Shown piece by piece: positions 5,713 through 8,248 of a stretch of 8,248 nucleotides of DNA. The notes under the pieces were generated by a model. That model made no database searches. It was not told where the DNA came from and was given only the letters and a program-made list of their open reading frames with translations. This DNA is from Blautia sp. (GTDB lineage: Bacteria > Bacillota > Clostridia > Lachnospirales > Lachnospiraceae): NCBI GenBank assembly GCA_017420455.1, contig JAFOJB010000295.1:1-8248 (forward strand), written 5' to 3'. The position numbers and the translations under genes were made by a program. How positions within the stretch are numbered: position 1 is the first letter of the stretch; each line of letters begins with the position of its first letter.

Positions 5713-6610
5713 AATAATACACTCCTCTCGAAATGACCAGGGTGGTGACGCCGATGAACGCAAGGTTCAAAAGGAAATACACCCAGCTCATGGCAGAGGC
5801 AGGGCCGTATCTCAGCTGCTCGATCATGACCTTCTGGATCTTCTCGATGACCGCGTTGTCGGACCGCATGGAGAAATCCACGATGGTATAGATCCAGTTC
5901 ACCAGGAACAGGGAGCTGATCATGGGGAAGGTGATCTTCCACAGGCTCTCCCAGCTGGTGCAGCCCTCTATGTCCGCCGCTTCGTACATGCTCTTCGGAA
6001 TGGTCTGGAGGCCGGAAAGGAAGATGATGATCTGGATTCCGGAGGCGATGGCCACATCGTAGATATTGTCGATCAGCTCGAACACCGTCTCAAAGGCCCG
6101 GACGCCCACGCCGGAGGTCCGGAGGATTTCCTCCAGAGCTCCCGTAATACTCACTCCCGATGTCGTCTGCTCGATGGTATTGGCCAGGTTCGCCATCAGC
6201 TGGTTGTTGGACTCCATACCGATGATGACACCGGAGGACAGGATGACCGGGAGGAAGAAAATGGCCCTTACCAGCGCCCTCCCCCTGAACTCCTGGTTCA
6301 GGATCAGGGCGATAAAGAAGCTGAACACGATGATGGCTGCGGAATATACCATCATACGGGTCATCTCCTCCACCAGAAGGCGGTTATACTCCGGATCCAC
6401 CCGGAACGCGTTCCAGTAATTCTCCAGGCCGGCCCAGACGGTGTTGAAGGTACCGGCTCCCAGCTCCACCGTACAGAAGCTCATGTACAGGGACTGGAAA
6501 AGGGGCCTCACCATAAACACCAGAAACCCTATGATGAAAGGCATGATGAACAGATACCCTGCCCTGGCCTTTCGTCTTTGTAATCCTACGTATTTTTTAC
6601 GTTTATGCAT
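5705..6610 (-). CDS. Sugar ABC transporter permease, MalF/LplB-like
   Basis: A 301-residue membrane protein starting MHKRKKYVGL. Two starts are possible: an ATG at 6616, whose ATGA overlaps the upstream stop by 4 bp but sits directly against the GAGGT motif, and the ATG at 6610, which has GAGGT at a workable 6-nt distance. I prefer 6610; the difference is two residues. Six membrane segments are visible at about 18-38, 86-105, 117-132, 184-201, 229-248 and 274-294. The EAA loop is YEAADIEGCTSWESLWKITF (209-228), then P229. A roughly 50-residue, mostly polar stretch between segments 3 and 4 (about 133-183) is probably extracytoplasmic and may touch the binding protein. The preceding DUF5696 gene ends 2 bp upstream and the next permease gene overlaps by 8 bp, so the three genes are one operon. 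It pairs with the MalG-like subunit. Confidence 0.9.
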   Translation of the reverse strand: MHKRKKYVGLQRRKARAGYLFIMPFIIGFLVFMVRPLFQSLYMSFCTVELGAGTFNTVWAGLENYWNAFRVDPEYNRLLVEEMTRMMVYSAAIIVFSFFIALILNQEFRGRALVRAIFFLPVILSSGVIIGMESNNQLMANLANTIEQTTSGVSITGALEEILRTSGVGVRAFETVFELIDNIYDVAIASGIQIIIFLSGLQTIPKSMYEAADIEGCTSWESLWKITFPMISSLFLVNWIYTIVDFSMRSDNAVIEKIQKVMIEQLRYGPASAMSWVYFLLNLAFIGVTTLVISRGVYYYE

Positions 6611-6612
6611 TG

Positions 6613-8248
6613 TCATACCTCATCCGGTGCAGATCCGGGCGCCTGACGTACCACAAGGTAATCTCTGGCCGGAACAGCCACGCCGTCCTCCTTCGCATCG
6701 CTGTACCCGTAATTTACATATACCTTCGTTCCATCCGCATACTCTGTAAGGGACAGCACCGGGGACAGATTCCTGTGCCCCGTCATTTCCTGACAGAAGG
6801 TGTGGGAAAGCTCCCGGTCGTATCGTTCGTAGATGGAAAGAAGATCCGCCTTCCAGGTATCATAGCTGGATCCATAGTACTCCGTATACAAAGTCTTCTG
6901 CAGGGCAAAGGCACTTTCCTTCATCAGAGAGAAGCACAGGCCTGCCCCGTATTCTGCAGAATAAAGGATCTCGTTCTGGGTATTTCCGCAGATATTCAGC
7001 GGATCCCCCGTATAGTTTACCCGGCCGTGGACGGCCAGCTGATAGAAGGGGATGCACTCATCCAGGATGGTATATTCGCTTCCGCGAAGGTCCATCCCTG
7101 TCACAACAGAACAGAAGGGAACGGCATAATCATTCCCCATATTGATCATCACCTTCACGCCTTCCGCATTCAGGCGCGACAGGCGTTCCTCCTGGAGCTT
7201 TTTGACGGCCAGTCTGGAATAAGGCTCCTTCCTGTAGAAATCCGAGGAAAGATCCATTCCCAGGTCTGCATAGGAAACCCCCGCGTGATAAGAGCCGCAG
7301 GCTTCCTCCAGGTTGTCCGCCATTCTCTCTGCCACCTTCGTATGCAGCAGATAGTAGGTATCCAGATCGTCCCGCTCCGAATAGGTGACGCTGCTGTATT
7401 CCTTAAGGCCTGCCATCTCCTTGCTGATGCGCTTCGCCGCATCCCGGTAGGAAAAGAACCCGTCCAGAAGACTGCTGTCCATGGCGTACTGCGTGATCCC
7501 GTTCAGATACAGATCTATGCCGTTTTTCCTGCAGGTATCCGAAAGCGCCTGAAGCTCCTCGCTGTTTCCCAGGGAAGAAATGGGCTTTATCCTGTTCAGC
7601 ATCTTCTGCTGTACGCCGCCGTTGCACCATCCGCTGAGCTTCACCGAAAGGTTTTTCACTCCCCGGGCGGAAAGGTCCTCCACCATCTCCTTCGCTTCCT
7701 GATAGGTGGTAAGCGCAAGAGGACGGGATACCGGAACTCCGAGGATCTGCTTCACCTTGTCGACCGCTCCTGTGATATCCACCACGACCGGGACGCTCTC
7801 CTCCTCGTTCAGCGCCAGGGCACTGCCGTACATGTCCTGCAGATACCCGCCATAGCTCTTCGCCATGTCCACATAGTCGGCGGAGTCGATAAACCGGTAG
7901 CGCTGGATCAGGGATTCCTCCGGAAGCTGTTCCACATATCTGTAGATATCGCTGTTGGCGATATCGCCTACATCGTATTTTTCACGCTGACTTACACTGT
8001 AGACCGCATTCACATAATTGAAGCTGTGATTCTTCCCGCTGATATCTGCCTGGATCGAAGCATAGGGCTCTCCGCTCTCCAGGATGCAGATAAAGGAATC
8101 CTCCCCGTTCGCGATGCCGTAGACGCCGTAATAGGCTCTGGTGTTGTGCACCACCGCATCCCTTCCCAGGCACATATCCCAGCCGTAGACGTTGGTATAA
8201 TAGCTGCTCTGGGAGACCTTGCCGTTGTTGAAGCGGATGGCCGCGCCG
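6613..8248 (-). CDS. DUF5696 domain protein, putative glycan-acting partner of the sugar transporter (5' partial)
   Basis: The frame is open through the right edge to a TGA at 6613-6615, giving 544 visible residues. The ATG at 8175 is internal, since the same frame continues upstream with family-like sequence (IRFNNGKVSQSSYYTNVYGW) to the edge. I recognise the region as DUF5696 (PF18952), found in large proteins of Paenibacillus and Lachnospiraceae beside lpl-type sugar transporters. The visible part starts with a beta-rich segment containing GWDMCLGRDAVVHN. An alternating strand/helix region follows, with GVKNLSVKLSGW, DLYLNGITQY, AGVSYADLGMDL and GVKVMINMGNDY, then ILDECIPFYQLAVHG, which suggests a TIM-barrel. 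It closes with a small beta-like tail (TKVYVNYGY). Conserved-looking acids in ADLGMDL and ILDE are candidate catalytic residues, but no activity is established to my knowledge. Glycoside hydrolase function is inference. It is translationally close-coupled (2 bp) to the MalF-like permease. Any signal peptide lies outside the window. Confidence 0.82.
   Translation of the reverse strand, partial: GAAIRFNNGKVSQSSYYTNVYGWDMCLGRDAVVHNTRAYYGVYGIANGEDSFICILESGEPYASIQADISGKNHSFNYVNAVYSVSQREKYDVGDIANSDIYRYVEQLPEESLIQRYRFIDSADYVDMAKSYGGYLQDMYGSALALNEEESVPVVVDITGAVDKVKQILGVPVSRPLALTTYQEAKEMVEDLSARGVKNLSVKLSGWCNGGVQQKMLNRIKPISSLGNSEELQALSDTCRKNGIDLYLNGITQYAMDSSLLDGFFSYRDAAKRISKEMAGLKEYSSVTYSERDDLDTYYLLHTKVAERMADNLEEACGSYHAGVSYADLGMDLSSDFYRKEPYSRLAVKKLQEERLSRLNAEGVKVMINMGNDYAVPFCSVVTGMDLRGSEYTILDECIPFYQLAVHGRVNYTGDPLNICGNTQNEILYSAEYGAGLCFSLMKESAFALQKTLYTEYYGSSYDTWKADLLSIYERYDRELSHTFCQEMTGHRNLSPVLSLTEYADGTKVYVNYGYSDAKEDGVAVPARDYLVVRQAPGSAPDEV
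6617..6621 (-). promoter_or_regulatory. Ribosome binding site deciding the MalF-like permease start
   Basis: GAGGT on the minus strand, inside the last codons of the DUF5696 gene. It directly abuts the ATG at 6616 and is 6 nt from the ATG at 6610, which favours the latter. Translational coupling through the overlapping stop could still allow the former. Confidence 0.55.

Noticed and set aside
4696..6583. Two long plus-strand open frames (4696-5736 and 5696-6583) opposite the permeases
   Set aside because: The translations are rich in H, Q, D and G with no hydrophobic pattern or motif, as expected for the antisense of membrane protein genes.

Overview
The window (8,248 bp, moderately GC-rich) looks like a chromosomal segment of a gut-type Firmicute, most likely Lachnospiraceae or a close clostridial relative. 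This rests on strong AGGAGG-type ribosome binding sites, tight same-strand operons, intrinsic terminators with U tracts, a DUF1847 protein, and a DUF5696 protein encoded beside an lpl-type sugar transporter. The species cannot be named from the sequence alone. No RNA gene, CRISPR array, transposase or phage gene was seen.

Left part, plus strand (1-1610). The 3' end of an SsuA/NMT1-type ABC substrate-binding protein gene runs in from the left edge. It is followed after 87 bp by a cysteine-rich DUF1847 gene with a strong ribosome binding site. They probably form the end of one operon whose permease and ATPase, if present, lie to the left. The convergent gap that follows (1611-1794) holds a 120-bp element bounded by perfect 20-bp inverted repeats, which can act as a bidirectional terminator.

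Middle part, minus strand (1795-3218). A complete GNAT acetyltransferase gene is preceded by an ORF of uncertain identity (2345-2956). That ORF resembles the helical C-terminal half of a nucleotidyltransferase-type protein and appears 5'-truncated: it has no ribosome binding site, and its frame runs upstream through an intrinsic terminator. A 27/28-bp tandem repeat separates the two genes. The non-coding stretch 2957-3218 is dense in structure: a UUCG-capped terminator, an AT-rich hairpin, a 16-bp operator-like palindrome, a second terminator, and an 18-bp inverted repeat around a 29-nt loop.

Right part, minus strand (3219-8248). This is a four-gene carbohydrate-uptake operon read right to left: a DUF5696 protein (5' end outside the window), two MalF/MalG-like (LplB/LplC-type) permeases, and an extracellular family 1 solute-binding protein. 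The first three genes are nearly contiguous or overlapping; the binding-protein gene follows a 115-bp gap with small hairpins. No ATPase is present, so a shared MsmX-like ATPase elsewhere is the likely energiser. The DUF5696 protein plausibly acts on the glycan whose products are imported. The binding protein lacks a lipobox cysteine.

I see no clear new defence or mobile system. The best candidates for something undescribed are the DUF5696-transporter pairing, the DUF1847/SsuA-like pairing, and the structured non-coding block at 2957-3218.
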